In this document: positions 20,487 through 25,838 of the stretch, in pieces
Layout of the letters: every line of letters begins with the position of its first letter
Numbering within the stretch: the stretch's first letter is position 1
Source: a virus
Length of the DNA: 42,551 nucleotides
Direction: 5' to 3' (one strand)
IMG/VR virus record: IMGVR_UViG_3300025426_000052
Span: 1 to 42,551 of that record
Translations under genes and position numbers: made by a program
Notes under the pieces: model-generated
Database searches by the model: none
Told to the model about the DNA's origin: nothing
What the model saw: the letters and a program-made list of their open reading frames with translations, nothing else

Positions 20487-20521
20487 AAGTTATCACATGG
20501 GTACCATCGCGCGGGCGCGAT
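20487..20521 (-). promoter_or_regulatory. Palindromic promoter of the AT-hook gene
   Basis: Palindrome 20506-20521, 13 bp, -10 TAACTT (20487-20492). A further full palindrome lies at 20607-20622. Leader hairpin CGGC-gagt-GCCG. Confidence 0.75.
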
Positions 20522-20566
20522 AATAACACATTCGGGGCTTTCGGGGTTTTTAAGGTTTTTCCCAGA

Positions 20567-20893
20567 CGACCTTATTTATTACGTGCGTGGGGGGCTCAAA
20601 ATTGGCATCGCGCGCGCGCGATTACCTGTGCGGTTAGCGGGGAACCCTTCCGGTTTTTGATTATTCTTGTGTGTGAGAAAATTATATTTTGGATTTTAAG
20701 GAATTGAATCGCGCGTGTATAGGCGTTTATACGGGGATTTCCCTGCGGTTTTTAATTCATTCTTGTGTGTGAGAAAAATATTTTATTCATTAAGGGCAAA
20801 AAAGGTACCATATACGCGCGTAAAGCACCATTTATGGGGGCGTAAGCATGCTCTCCTCACCAAACCCTTGAAATTATAGGCTTTTAATTGTGA
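20567..20893. other. Gene-free regulatory stretch at the right end of the palindrome region
   Basis: Holds an inverted copy of the iteron (GACCTTATTTATTA near 20567-20580), a full palindrome without a -10 box (20607-20622), a half-site near 20708, an ACGCGCGT near 20813, and two direct repeats (20651-20690 and 20746-20787). A five-codon frame with a GAGGAG RBS near 20845 is too short to call. Confidence 0.5.
20651..20787. repeat. Two direct copies of a GGTTTTT..TTCTTGTGTGTGAG element
   Basis: Copies at 20651-20690 and 20746-20787 share CGGTTTTT, ATTCTTGTGTGTGAGAAAA and a trailing TTTT run. They look like diverged forms of the A-tract element found after most genes between 10.5 and 19 kb. Confidence 0.6.
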
Positions 20894-20959
20894 CTAGCGA
20901 TGCCTATCAGCAAATGCACCGAGCAAACAGAGCACCATAATGGTAATAAGTATAAACAT
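20894..20959 (-). CDS. Micro-protein, membrane segment
   Basis: 21 residues (MFILITIMVLCLLGAFADRH end R), hydrophobic with a charged tail. ATG overlaps the previous stop (TAATG). Accepted on context only. Confidence 0.4.
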   Translation of the reverse strand: MFILITIMVLCLLGAFADRHR

Positions 20960-21036
20960 TAGTCAATAAACAGGGCCATAATTGCTATTAAAAAACATAC
21001 TACTGTCATTGCCAATGCTTCTCGCAGTAGGTTCAT
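20959..21036 (-). CDS. Micro-protein, membrane segment
   Basis: 25 residues (MNLLREALAMTVVCFLIAIM...), one hydrophobic helix. Its ATG overlaps the stop of the 21033-21323 gene (ATGA). Pairs with the following micro-protein. Confidence 0.45.
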   Translation of the reverse strand: MNLLREALAMTVVCFLIAIMALFID

Positions 21037-21323
21037 TCGTCTTCCCCTTCATCTTCAATAAACATGTAGATTTCGTCTATTCGTTCTTCAAGTTGACTCA
21101 TCTCTTGGCGTAGTACATCTTTTGCCATGTTCATACCTTTAGCAACGTCACCCTTCATACCCTGTGCAATCATTAAATCAAGTATGTCATCTGCTAATCG
21201 TTCAACCATAAAGAAACGGTCTTCAAATAGGTCTAGATTGAACTTAAGGGCATCTTGAGGCATGTTTGCTAGCATCTCTAGCCTTTGTAGGGTGTGTTTG
21301 TTTTCGTCGCTTATTTCAAACAC
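21033..21323 (-). CDS. Hypothetical acidic helical protein (GTG start)
   Basis: 96 residues from GTG 21321-21323 with CGGAG 6 nt upstream. Helical with Met-rich middle (LDLMIAQGMKGDVAKGMNMAKDVLRQEM) and acidic end (FIEDEGEDE). Not recognised. Part of the operon starting at 21936. Confidence 0.65.
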   Translation of the reverse strand: MFEISDENKHTLQRLEMLANMPQDALKFNLDLFEDRFFMVERLADDILDLMIAQGMKGDVAKGMNMAKDVLRQEMSQLEERIDEIYMFIEDEGEDE

Positions 21324-21341
21324 TTTTAACTCCGGGTTCCG

Positions 21342-21584
21342 CTATTCATCGGTTTCTTCCCCCGCCAAATTTTTTGGGTCGAGTCCTTCAATGGCTTCAG
21401 ATACAGGGCTACCCTGCTCTGCCATTTGCTGTGAAAAACTGCTTAAAAGTTCCCACAGTGCATCCATGTCATCAAATTCCGCGCCTTGTTCAGTAGTGGC
21501 TGTTCTCATGCCGTCAAGTACGGCAATTAGGCAACCAATTGTCATTAGGGCTTGTTCTTCTTCTAGGTTAATGTTGATGCTCAT
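21342..21584 (-). CDS. Hypothetical acidic protein
   Basis: 80 residues, helical, acidic C terminus (NLAGEETDE). Starts MSININLEEEQALMTIGCLIAVLDGM, a pattern resembling small actinophage proteins that begin with a strand followed by 'LT..E...L...L'. ATGA overlap with the preceding gene. Confidence 0.68.
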   Translation of the reverse strand: MSININLEEEQALMTIGCLIAVLDGMRTATTEQGAEFDDMDALWELLSSFSQQMAEQGSPVSEAIEGLDPKNLAGEETDE

Positions 21585-21787
21585 GTGTTTAGTCCTGTCT
21601 GTTCTTTAATTTGTTGATAAATGTCTCTTATCTGCTTAATGGATTCTAGCAGTTTTTCTTCCCCGTATTTTTTGTAAGACTCTTCCGAAAGGAATTCGGT
21701 TATGGATAGAGCCCCAAGCACGGCCAATACATCATTGGGTTTAAGAATGATGGCAAGTTTGTTTTCTGTAGTTACTTCTTTTTGCAT
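21581..21787 (-). CDS. Hypothetical helical protein
   Basis: 68 residues from ATG 21785-21787, with GGAGG 9 nt upstream inside the preceding gene. It contains the same kind of N-terminal layout as its downstream neighbour (strand, then LKPNDVLAVLGALSITEFL), so the two may be diverged paralogues. Confidence 0.65.
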   Translation of the reverse strand: MQKEVTTENKLAIILKPNDVLAVLGALSITEFLSEESYKKYGEEKLLESIKQIRDIYQQIKEQTGLNT

Positions 21788-21936
21788 GTGCAATTTCCTC
21801 CGCATGGGCAAGCCTTTTTGGGTGCCTTGGATTTTTGGTAAATACCGTTTTTAACGCCTTGACTAAACATGTGGATAAAGAAACCCACTGCCATAAAGAA
21901 TAAAGCCGGTAATAGGAATACTAACAAAACGTGCAT
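21772..21936 (-). CDS. Small membrane protein with Cys-rich tail
   Basis: 54 residues from ATG 21934-21936 with AGAAGGAC RBS. Residues 1-25 are a membrane helix (MHVLLVFLLPALFFMAVGFF); the C terminus ACPCGGNCTCKKK has four cysteines that may bind metal. First gene of the operon, 16-nt overlap with the next. Confidence 0.65.
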   Translation of the reverse strand: MHVLLVFLLPALFFMAVGFFIHMFSQGVKNGIYQKSKAPKKACPCGGNCTCKKK

Positions 21937-21975
21937 TTTGTCCTTCTTTCTGGAGGTGCTTTCCCCCGCCAAAAA

Positions 21976-22004
21976 AATGTACCAGGGTTTTTTACTGCTG
22001 TCAA
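21976..22004 (-). promoter_or_regulatory. Sigma70-type promoter of the 21936 operon
   Basis: Minus-strand TTGACA (21999-22004), 17 bp, TACATT (21976-21981), about 40 nt before the ATG. Confidence 0.75.
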
Positions 22005-22060
22005 GTACCGGATGCTAAAGACCAAAACACGAGTACCATGAGCGAAAATTGGTAAAAAGT

Positions 22061-22085
22061 AAAACCCTTGAAAAATAAGGGTTTT
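22061..22085. terminator. Bidirectional terminator
   Basis: AAAACCCTT / AAGGGTTTT, 9-bp stem with 7-nt loop, T run on either strand, 40 nt past the stop of the 22125-22640 gene. A second hairpin (AAGTAC...GTACTT) lies between. Confidence 0.7.
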
Positions 22086-22124
22086 TAAAGTACTGGGTAG
22101 GTTAAATTTACCTGGTACTTTTTG

Positions 22125-22640
22125 TTAAATCTCTACCTTTCTAATAGGTAATGTAGTATTTAACAATTCTGAAACTGGGACCAAACGACCATGAGAAGGG
22201 TAGACATTTCCATTGCCCAAATCTGTATGTGTTAAAAACCCCCTAAAACGATTTGGTCTTGAACTTAACTCTTTAATAAACCACTCTCTGGTTTTGACAA
22301 AGTTAAAAACGTAAAGTTCACCTGATTCAACAAAAAAATAGGCTAAAAGGTCTGCTTTTGACCTCATAAAACAACCTGGCGTACCCTTAATTTCATTACT
22401 TACGGTTTCAAAGGCAAAATTACCAGTTTCATGGCCCTGGGTGTCAACTTTTACTTCAATGGTTTTAACCCCATTGTCGTATTCCCAAATAAAATCAATG
22501 TCCATTTCAATTTGCACCTTTGCAGGAGCACCAATTATGGACACGGTTTCTTTAAGTTCCGCAAAATAATCTTTAACTTTGAGTATTCCTAAATTTTCGG
22601 TACCTTGACGTTCTTTAAACGTTGCTATGCCTTTTTCCAT
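22125..22640 (-). CDS. Putative PD-(D/E)XK nuclease
   Basis: 171 residues. The core MDIDFIWEYDNGVKTIEVKVDTQGHETGNFAFETVSN reads as D-x(10+)-E-V-K-x-D, the metal-binding pattern of restriction-type nucleases, followed by a conserved-looking CFMRSKADLLAYFF segment. Similar proteins occur in phages without assigned roles. Leaderless: TAACTT ends 6 nt before the ATG. Divergent from the 22677 gene with overlapping promoters. Confidence 0.65.
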   Translation of the reverse strand: MEKGIATFKERQGTENLGILKVKDYFAELKETVSIIGAPAKVQIEMDIDFIWEYDNGVKTIEVKVDTQGHETGNFAFETVSNEIKGTPGCFMRSKADLLAYFFVESGELYVFNFVKTREWFIKELSSRPNRFRGFLTHTDLGNGNVYPSHGRLVPVSELLNTTLPIRKVEI

Positions 22641-22646
22641 GATGCA

Positions 22647-22675
22647 AAGTTAGCACATTTGTGGTATAATTTCAA
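22647..22675 (-). promoter_or_regulatory. Leaderless promoter of the nuclease gene
   Basis: Minus-strand TTGAAA (22670-22675), 17 bp, TAACTT (22647-22652), six bases, ATG at 22640. Overlaps the plus-strand promoter. Confidence 0.75.
22665..22670 (+). promoter_or_regulatory. Leaderless extended -10 promoter
   Basis: TGG-TATAAT with six bases to the ATG at 22677. The -35 box is poor, so the extended -10 TG probably matters. It lies face to face with the nuclease promoter within 36 bp. Confidence 0.75.
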
Positions 22676-22676
22676 C

Positions 22677-23015
22677 ATGCTTTTAGTAGACAAGATGCTG
22701 GCAGAAATGACCGAAGAAGAAACCGAATTTTTGACTCCAGGCGACTATGAAGCCTTAAAAGGCTACTTTTTTGAAATGGAATACGTTGGAAATAACGGCA
22801 ATTGGGTAGGTTACGTTATTTTGCCTAATGATGAAGAAGTAAAAATTATTTATTACAACGATACTGGCAACCTTAAGTACGAGAAAGGAACTGCTTACTA
22901 TCAAATGGTAGAGGACGCTAATCGTGCGTTCCCAATGAATAGTTGCGCCATTGATACTATGTCAGCACTTTTAATGATTGCTGAGGCTCAGGGATGGGAT
23001 GATGGAAATGACTGA
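22677..23015 (+). CDS. Hypothetical protein divergent from the nuclease
   Basis: 112 residues from the leaderless ATG at 22677. Acidic, with a beta-rich centre (EYVGNNGNWVGYVILPNDEEVKIIYYND) and helices at both ends. No family recognised. The divergent promoter arrangement suggests it is regulated together with or against the nuclease. Confidence 0.68.
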   Translation: MLLVDKMLAEMTEEETEFLTPGDYEALKGYFFEMEYVGNNGNWVGYVILPNDEEVKIIYYNDTGNLKYEKGTAYYQMVEDANRAFPMNSCAIDTMSALLMIAEAQGWDDGND

Positions 23016-23502
23016 CATTTGGCTGGATAAAGACCAGGTATGGGTTATAGGCCTTTATTCTAAAAATGGTAGGTCTTATTCAGAAATAGGCGTTTTTTAC
23101 GAAGGGGAATTACCGCCTGTTGAGGCTTACGAAATATTTTCTCAAATTTGTTCCGCCGAACCAACCTGGCAAGCCGTTGAACATGCTTTGAACTCAGAAA
23201 TTACTGGTGAGTACGAAGTTAGACTTTGGAGCGAGACTCAAAAACGTTGTTTAGCAACTTTTATTTGGGACCTTCAAACGATGCAAGAGGCAATAAACAA
23301 CATTCCTGATAGGAAAAGTCATATTTTAACTATTGAGGTTGACCTTTTTGAAGACGAACAAGAAGAAGACCCAGAATTTTGGGATTGGGAAGAACTTGTT
23401 GCCACCCAAAGATTAAGAGTTCTTGCTATTGAAGAGTCATCTGCTATAATGGTAGAAAGTGCTTCAGAAGGAGAAGACAATGAAAACATGGATTTGCCCT
23501 AA
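23008..23502 (+). CDS. Hypothetical protein
   Basis: 164 residues from ATG 23008, overlapping the previous stop (ATGACTGA). Acidic, mixed alpha-beta, with a highly acidic stretch DLFEDEQEEDPEFWDWEEL. Not recognised. The negative charge is reminiscent of DNA-mimic inhibitors, but that is speculation. Confidence 0.65.
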   Translation: MTDIWLDKDQVWVIGLYSKNGRSYSEIGVFYEGELPPVEAYEIFSQICSAEPTWQAVEHALNSEITGEYEVRLWSETQKRCLATFIWDLQTMQEAINNIPDRKSHILTIEVDLFEDEQEEDPEFWDWEELVATQRLRVLAIEESSAIMVESASEGEDNENMDLP

Positions 23503-23599
23503 ATGCAGTGCCGAAGTTAAGGCTAATGCTAAAGAAGTTGCTCATAAATGTCCAAACAACAAAAGCAAAATGACAAATTTTGAGGAAATTTCAAAATAA
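23480..23599 (+). CDS. Small zinc-ribbon protein
   Basis: 39 residues: MKTWICPKCSAEVKANAKEVAHKCPNNKS..., CxxC plus one Cys and one His, enough for a single zinc site. RBS AGAAGGAG 7 nt upstream. Overlaps the end of the preceding gene by 23 nt. Confidence 0.62.
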   Translation: MKTWICPKCSAEVKANAKEVAHKCPNNKSKMTNFEEISK

Positions 23600-23600
23600 G

Positions 23601-23629
23601 TTGACAATAGTCTATAAAAGTGGTAGGGT
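23601..23629 (+). promoter_or_regulatory. Promoter of candidate small RNA
   Basis: TTGACA (23601-23606), 17 bp, TAGGGT (23624-23629); predicted start near G23636. Placed directly after the stop of the last plus gene. Confidence 0.65.
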
Positions 23630-23635
23630 TTTAAC

Positions 23636-23806
23636 GGACGAGAGCGACCCCTTCCGTCCCAACTTTCCGGGTCGTTTGTCCGCTGGGTTTTCCTTGCTTT
23701 CTCCCAGCTCGCTTGATGGGGTGGTGTGAGTAGGGTTTTGGAACTAACTCAACCACCCCGTCAGCAATAAAAAAACCGGCCCCCTTTCGGAGGCCGGTTT
23801 CTTTTT
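23636..23806 (+). ncRNA. Candidate structured small RNA
   Basis: About 170 nt with no credible protein. Stem 1: CGGAC (23635-23639) with GTCCG (23678-23682), internal loop, then CGACCC (23645-23650) with GGGTCG (23669-23674). Stem 2: CTGGG (23683-23687) with CCCAG (23703-23707). Stem 3: GGGGTGGT (23718-23725) with ACCACCCC (23752-23759) and inner GAGT/ACTC. It ends in an intrinsic terminator. The stems account for most of the sequence. Not recognised as a known RNA class. A minus-strand frame across it lacks an RBS and crosses the terminator. Confidence 0.6.
23773..23806. terminator. Strong bidirectional terminator
   Basis: AAACCGGCC / GGCCGGTTT with 10-nt loop; CTTTTT follows on plus, seven T on minus. 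Ends the small RNA and the convergent 23827-24531 operon. Confidence 0.9.
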
Positions 23807-23826
23807 GTTGTTTTTGTTTTTGACTC

Positions 23827-24531
23827 TTAATCAACAATTTCGCCATCGATAATATTCGCGGCCCAAGTTGGGTTTAAATCTGCACCCATTTCGTTAAGTT
23901 TTTTAGCAAACATATCACGAGCAGTTTCAATTTGTGCTTCAGATAACTTTAAGTCTTGACTTAAAATAATTGCCATAAATGCTGTTCCAACTAAATTTGC
24001 TTGATGTTCTTCAAGTTCAATAACTCTTTTACGCAAATCGTATTTCATCATAAACTCAAGAGCACCTTGATATCTTTCCCATGCTCTTTCAACTATTTCA
24101 ATCAATGCCCTAACGTGTTCAACGCCAGCCTTGTCTGTTACCTCAAGAATACCATTTAACTCGTTTAACTTGTCTTCTAAAATTAATGACCAAGCCTTCA
24201 TTTTTGAAGCAAGTAAAAATGCTTCAACTTCTGGTGGTCCCATTGGTTCTGGTTGACCCAATCTTTCCGAAAGGGTTGCTAATTCTTTTTTCATTTGAAC
24301 TTGAACTGCACCACGAACATGACTAGGTGAATTACCTAAATGCCATTTACATTTTCCTTCGCCAAAATGGTCTGTTCCCATGCCTGCAGTTTTAATGCAA
24401 TACCGTTCTAGTTCTAGTTCTTTAAGTTCTTTGTTGCGCAATTTTGCGCCACATTTTCCCTCAATAGGTGCGTCACTGCCAGGAACTTTTTGTCCAGGAT
24501 ATCTATTTTCCCAAATTTCTTGGTCAGTCAT
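23827..24531 (-). CDS. Zinc-binding helical protein, possible terminase small subunit
   Basis: 234 residues. N terminus KCGAKLRNKELKE...YCIKTAGMGTDHFGEGKCKWHLG has C, C, H, C, H arranged as in actinophage proteins reading CGA-x-x-R...C...AGxGTxHxGxGxCxxHGG. Helices follow, with a leucine-rich middle (LEDKLNELNGILEVTDKAGVEHVRALIEIVERAWERY). In several actinophages such proteins lie near packaging genes and are called terminase small subunits; that assignment is uncertain here because terL is 22 kb away. Overlaps the preceding small gene. Confidence 0.62.
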   Translation of the reverse strand: MTDQEIWENRYPGQKVPGSDAPIEGKCGAKLRNKELKELELERYCIKTAGMGTDHFGEGKCKWHLGNSPSHVRGAVQVQMKKELATLSERLGQPEPMGPPEVEAFLLASKMKAWSLILEDKLNELNGILEVTDKAGVEHVRALIEIVERAWERYQGALEFMMKYDLRKRVIELEEHQANLVGTAFMAIILSQDLKLSEAQIETARDMFAKKLNEMGADLNPTWAANIIDGEIVD

Positions 24532-24649
24532 TTTTCTTCTTTTTTTGTAAATTTGATGTGTCTACCCAAATGGTAGCCCAATTTGTTTTGATGAACTTCA
24601 AACTTTTTTCTGTTGTCCAAAAACTTAAAAATGTTTTCCCTTTAAACAT
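24524..24649 (-). CDS. Small basic protein
   Basis: 41 residues (MFKGKTFLSFWTTEKSLKF...), basic C terminus with KKKKND. Overlaps the stop of the gene before it and the start of the gene after it. Unknown; accepted on overlap context. Confidence 0.45.
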   Translation of the reverse strand: MFKGKTFLSFWTTEKSLKFIKTNWATIWVDTSNLQKKKKND

Positions 24650-24839
24650 TAAACCACCAATCGGGAAGAGCCCAATCTTCTGGTGTTCCCAATCTTACAA
24701 CATGACAACAAGGGTCACTACCCTCTTCCCACGCGCGTTCTTCCGTTTCATGTTGAGGAGATGAATCGTGAGTCATGCAAAATTGTTGCGTGCAAAACCC
24801 ATTTTCCATTCCGTATTTTATCCATTCATCAAAGTTCAT
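24642..24839 (-). CDS. Actinophage GFC-x-x-x-C-x-TH family protein
   Basis: 65 residues: MNFDEWIKYGMENGFCTQQFCMTHDSSPQHETEERAWEEGSDPCCHVVRL. The motif W-x-x-x-G-x-x-x-GFC-x4-C-x-THD, then E-x-x-x-(W)-x-x-G-DPC-x-x-VVR, is a common small actinophage family with probable zinc binding. Function unknown. Confidence 0.78.
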   Translation of the reverse strand: MNFDEWIKYGMENGFCTQQFCMTHDSSPQHETEERAWEEGSDPCCHVVRLGTPEDWALPDWWFNV

Positions 24840-24856
24840 TTATTTGCCTTTTTTAT

Positions 24857-25333
24857 TTACCAGCCGCGACCGCAACCAAATTGGTCAGGGACGTATTCTG
24901 GTATTCCTGCTGTTGCTTGTATTTTTCTTGCGATAAAAACTTGTTGTTCAGGACTTGCAGCGTACAACGGTCCAAACAACTTTAATCCACCATACTGTAC
25001 CCAGTTGGTTTCTAGTATTCCTAAACCACCTGAATAAACAGGTCCCCTAGCATGCCAATTACCACCTTGTTCACATTGAGCAACTTTTTCCCATTTAGCC
25101 ACAATTTCCGGAGAAACAAGTGGTGGTGGAAAAAGTGTTGTCGTCGTCGTTGACTCATTAATGTGAGTTAAAGAAGGCGGTGCAACGGGTGGTGTTAGTA
25201 ATGATGCTGGGTTCCATGATGCCCCCACTTCTGTAGTTGTAGTTAAAGTTGCGTCTGCCGAACTTTTAGTTGGCAATGCTGTACCTAAACCAAAACTACT
25301 TACGGTCAAAAGGACAATTGATAGATATTTCAT
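24857..25333 (-). CDS. Secreted Rpf-like transglycosylase
   Basis: 158 residues. A signal peptide (MKYLSIVLLTVSSFGLGTALPT) and a Thr/Pro-rich linker (about 27-80) precede a C-terminal lysozyme-like domain, WEKVAQCEQGGNWHARGPVYSGGLGILETNWVQYGG ... SPEQQVFIARKIQ. The QCEQGGNW motif carries the catalytic Glu of resuscitation-promoting factor domains, which cleave actinobacterial peptidoglycan. It could aid lysis or entry. RBS AGAAGGGA. Upstream of the protease gene's stop by a short gap. Confidence 0.85.
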   Translation of the reverse strand: MKYLSIVLLTVSSFGLGTALPTKSSADATLTTTTEVGASWNPASLLTPPVAPPSLTHINESTTTTTLFPPPLVSPEIVAKWEKVAQCEQGGNWHARGPVYSGGLGILETNWVQYGGLKLFGPLYAASPEQQVFIARKIQATAGIPEYVPDQFGCGRGW

Positions 25334-25343
25334 CTATTCCCTT

Positions 25344-25838
25344 CTACTTCGACCCACAGTGAAGATTTTTCACTGGGCCAACCACGCTCGGGGAGTATTT
25401 AATTGCTACTTCCACGGCGTAGTTAAGTTCTTCTGGGCCTATTTCTTCGCAACCTTCAAGGTAGCCAAGTGAATAGGGGGAACCTGAACCAATCGCTAAA
25501 TACGGCGATTCCATTTCAATCATCGCAAAGTCACCTTGAATAATGACTAATGGACGACCTGGCCAAGCGCAAATAATTTCCATCTCTTTGATGGACTCAT
25601 CTTCACCCTTGACTTCTTTGAGCATAGAAACAATAGTCTCTGGGCTCACTTTTCTTGCCTTTAACTTCGACAAGAGATTTATAACGCGCCAAGAACCGGC
25701 TGCGCCAATAATTCCATTACCCGCGTGAATAATTGCTTTTGGAGTGCGGGCAGCAAGTACCATGTCGTCATCGCTTGATGCCGAGTCATAATACATCCAA
25801 CAATCTGTTTCGTTTGTATAGGCTACGACTACTGTCAT
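25344..25838 (-). CDS. HslV/proteasome-like Ntn-hydrolase
   Basis: 164 residues from ATG 25836-25838 with GGAGGG RBS. MTVVVAYTNETDCWMYYDSASSDDD places a threonine at position 2, which becomes the N-terminal nucleophile after Met removal as in HslV. AIIHAGNGIIGAAGSWRVINLL and YLAIGSGSPYSLGYLEG are the strand and Gly-rich loops of the Ntn fold, close in length to HslV (about 175). A partner ATPase is not visible. Phage copies may process virion proteins or host regulators. Overlaps the helicase stop (ATGA). Confidence 0.8.
   Translation of the reverse strand: MTVVVAYTNETDCWMYYDSASSDDDMVLAARTPKAIIHAGNGIIGAAGSWRVINLLSKLKARKVSPETIVSMLKEVKGEDESIKEMEIICAWPGRPLVIIQGDFAMIEMESPYLAIGSGSPYSLGYLEGCEEIGPEELNYAVEVAIKYSPSVVGPVKNLHCGSK

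Noticed and set aside
11063-20622. CRISPR array from regularly repeated palindromes
   Set aside because: Spacing is hundreds of bases and holds genes with ribosome binding sites; there are no short unique spacers and no cas genes.
10500-20800. Integron-like gene cassettes with attC sites
   Set aside because: Units have single-gene cassettes with palindromes, but no integrase is present and the palindrome sits at a fixed distance from the -10 box, which points to promoter function.
20840-20860. Five-codon leader peptide with a GAGGAG site
   Set aside because: Too short, no attenuator pairing around it and no downstream gene at the right distance.
23631-23846. 71-codon minus-strand frame across the small-RNA region
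   Set aside because: It crosses a strong terminator, overlaps the end of the 23827-24531 gene and lacks a ribosome binding site.
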